A stretch of DNA of 64,000 nt from Anaerolineae bacterium. GTDB lineage: Bacteria; Chloroflexota; Anaerolineae; Promineifilales; Promineifilaceae. The position numbers were made by a program, and so were the translations under genes. A model generated the notes under the pieces. The model had not been told where the DNA came from and did not search any database. It was given only the letters and a program-made list of their open reading frames with translations. Below are positions 62,933-64,000 of the stretch, one piece after another; position 1 is the stretch's first letter; the number at the start of each line of letters is the position of its first letter. The stretch covers positions 1-64,000 of the forward strand of contig JAUIAP010000003.1 of NCBI GenBank assembly GCA_030425205.1. The letters are read 5' to 3'.

Positions 62933-64000
62933 TCAGATCGCATAGATTTCTGCCAATCGTCGTGCAAGCGCGGGATAGCTGTGGTGGGTGAGAAAATGGG
63001 TGCGGACATCGCCATTTTTGCCAGCGAGGACGGCGGCGGCTAATGCCTGCGCATCGCCGACGGGAAATAATCGGCCGATTCTCCCCTCATCTGTCAGCCG
63101 CCGAAAGGCTGGAATGGCGGACAAAATAGGCGTCACACCACATGCCATTGCTTCTAAAACGGCAATACTCGCCACGTCGCGCAGACTCGCCTGAATGAAA
63201 AAGTCTGCCCCATTGTACAATAGTTCCATCGCGGCGTGCGGTACGTTGCCGAGCAGCGTCACGTGGTCGGCAAGCCCGTTTTCTGCAATAAATTTCTGCA
63301 TGTCAGGCAACAGTGTCGCTGCGTGGTATGCCCAGTAGAGATGTGCGTTTGGCCGCTGGAGCAGGATCAGTGGCATGGCACGCAAAATGGTCAGCGGGTC
63401 TTTGTGTGCGATCAGTTGGCAGACGCAAAGCAGTACGGGGTCGCCCGCGCGCTGTCTGTTTGGTTTCGGCCGAAAATCGCTCGACATCTCCGTAAACTCG
63501 ACAACTTTATCATCCGCGCCCCAGCCAGCCGCCTGCTCCCGCGCCGTAAACAACAGCCGCGTCGCTCGTCGCACATTCCCATTTTGCACCCAGCGGCGCA
63601 ACCAATGCTGCGCTGCTGTCCCGCCGTGATACTGGACAACGATTGGCACATCATTCTGCACCCCCCAGCGGGTGACCAGCCACAGATTGAGGTCGAGCGT
63701 CAGGCCGCTAAAGTGAATGACGTCGGGTTGAAATTGGGAGATGATCGAGAGTGTGCGCGTGGCGAGTTCATAGTGTGATCGGCCGAAACTCGCCATGCGC
63801 GCCCACCATGCCGCCTCGACTAAACGGTATGTCACGCCATTTTGAACCCGTTCCCCACTTGTATTGAATGGATAGACCACGAGAACGTCATGCCCTAACT
63901 CTTGTAATTCTTCGGCAAAGCGTTGGAATGCGATGCGGCGGGTGAGGATGAAATCGGCCGAAACTGTCGCATCATAATAACCGGTTGTCAGTACAATTCG
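62933..64000 (-). CDS. GT4-type glycosyltransferase (5' end beyond window)
   Basis: A GT-B glycosyltransferase of 355 visible residues. The frame stays open to the right edge and its N-terminal 40 codons (LTTGYYDATVSADFILTRR, then LQELGHDVLVVYP) are the usual start of the GT4 N domain, so the start codon lies outside or within a few codons of the edge. The C domain has PVLLCVCQLIAHKDPLTILR, LLGNVPHAAMELLYNGADFF, QASLRDVASIAVLEAMACG (the E-x7-E-like sugar-nucleotide site) and RLFPVGDAQALAAAV. The donor and acceptor are unknown. It probably works on a surface glycan. Confidence 0.88.
   Translation of the reverse strand, partial: RIVLTTGYYDATVSADFILTRRIAFQRFAEELQELGHDVLVVYPFNTSGERVQNGVTYRLVEAAWWARMASFGRSHYELATRTLSIISQFQPDVIHFSGLTLDLNLWLVTRWGVQNDVPIVVQYHGGTAAQHWLRRWVQNGNVRRATRLLFTAREQAAGWGADDKVVEFTEMSSDFRPKPNRQRAGDPVLLCVCQLIAHKDPLTILRAMPLILLQRPNAHLYWAYHAATLLPDMQKFIAENGLADHVTLLGNVPHAAMELLYNGADFFIQASLRDVASIAVLEAMACGVTPILSAIPAFRRLTDEGRIGRLFPVGDAQALAAAVLAGKNGDVRTHFLTHHSYPALARRLAEIYAI

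Larger units (their letters stand above)
1045..63962. repeat. dispersed palindrome family W-TCGGCCGA-W, about 79 copies
   Basis: TCGGCCGA was counted by eye along the whole window: first copy 1045-1052, last 63955-63962. The flanking bases are nearly always A or T, only four copies have C before it and none G. At about 53% GC one or two copies are expected in 64 kb. Most lie inside genes in all three frames, giving Ser-Ala-Glu/Asp, Phe/Ile-Gly-Arg or Arg-Pro. Non-coding copies lie at 36622, 53798, 53873 and 57916. Dense genes: DinB-like (3 in 471 bases), GGT-like (4). trpB, the AGPS-like gene, rfbG and the PIN pair have none. Confidence 0.9.

Noticed and set aside
1..64000. tRNA, rRNA or tmRNA genes
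   Set aside because: The gene-free stretches were read for CCA-ended cloverleafs and conserved rRNA words; none was seen, and the stretches are mostly shorter than 350 bases.

Overview
The window looks like chromosomal DNA of a Chloroflexota bacterium, most likely an Anaerolineae/Ardenticatenia-type lineage. The support is indirect. There is a BTAD + NB-ARC-like ATPase + TPR regulator, at least six lipoproteins with Thr/Pro-rich stalks, a GCPQPGYAYTQ-type lipoprotein domain, large secreted proteases, dispersed trp genes, an EACC1-like protein and many small intergenic hairpins. There is no rRNA, tRNA, CRISPR array or prophage that I can see. The only mobile-element trace is the tail of an IS4-type transposase at the left edge.

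Layout. 1-470: transposase tail and an empty spacer. 0.5-10.8 kb: a two-domain dehydrogenase-like/serine-kinase-like protein, a VOC protein and MgtE, a K+ channel with a DinB-type protein, an alkyl-DHAP-synthase-like flavoprotein (ether lipids), MalQ, a conserved membrane protein and a PPOX flavoprotein. 10.9-23.2 kb: HtpG, TrpB, a 1213-residue M12-type protease, an aminotransferase, a family-5 solute-binding lipoprotein, a gamma-glutamyltransferase-like enzyme and a Nudix hydrolase. 23.3-35 kb: a hybrid histidine kinase with a damaged ATP site, several lipoproteins, an MBL-fold hydrolase and the BTAD/ATPase/TPR regulator, divergent from a small protein and a lipoprotein. 35-38.3 kb: a hairpin cluster, GAPDH, an oriC-like spacer and dnaA. 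38.3-46.4 kb: UbiA-type prenyltransferase, CDP-glucose 4,6-dehydratase and sugar-methyltransferase-like operon, a Cas4/RecB-type nuclease, an amino-acid permease, an ABC half-exporter and an EACC1-like protein. 46.4-54 kb: UvrC, a PIN toxin-antitoxin pair, ClpB, a 53-residue DUF1328-type membrane protein, a two-gene membrane operon and a LysW-like acidic zinc ribbon. 54-64 kb: a secreted M14 carboxypeptidase followed by TrpF, a six-bladed-type sensor lipoprotein, nitroreductase, FAH-family enzyme, GNAT, radical SAM protein, a TPR-like protein and a glycosyltransferase that runs off the right edge.

The most striking signal is not a gene. The palindrome TCGGCCGA, almost always as the decamer W-TCGGCCGA-W, occurs about 79 times by hand count (roughly one per 810 bp; about one copy expected by chance). 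It lies in all reading frames of genes and in a few spacers, much like the HIP1 octamer of cyanobacteria. It explains the recurrent Ser-Ala-Glu/Asp, Phe/Ile-Gly-Arg and Arg-Pro peptides across unrelated proteins.

The genes suggest a heterotroph that exports proteases and sugar- or peptide-binding lipoproteins, uses glycogen/maltodextrin and glycolysis, makes tryptophan, and builds deoxysugar-containing surface glycans. Several proteins have eroded active sites (dehydrogenase-like domain, histidine kinase, ABC exporter) and may act as sensors or partner subunits.
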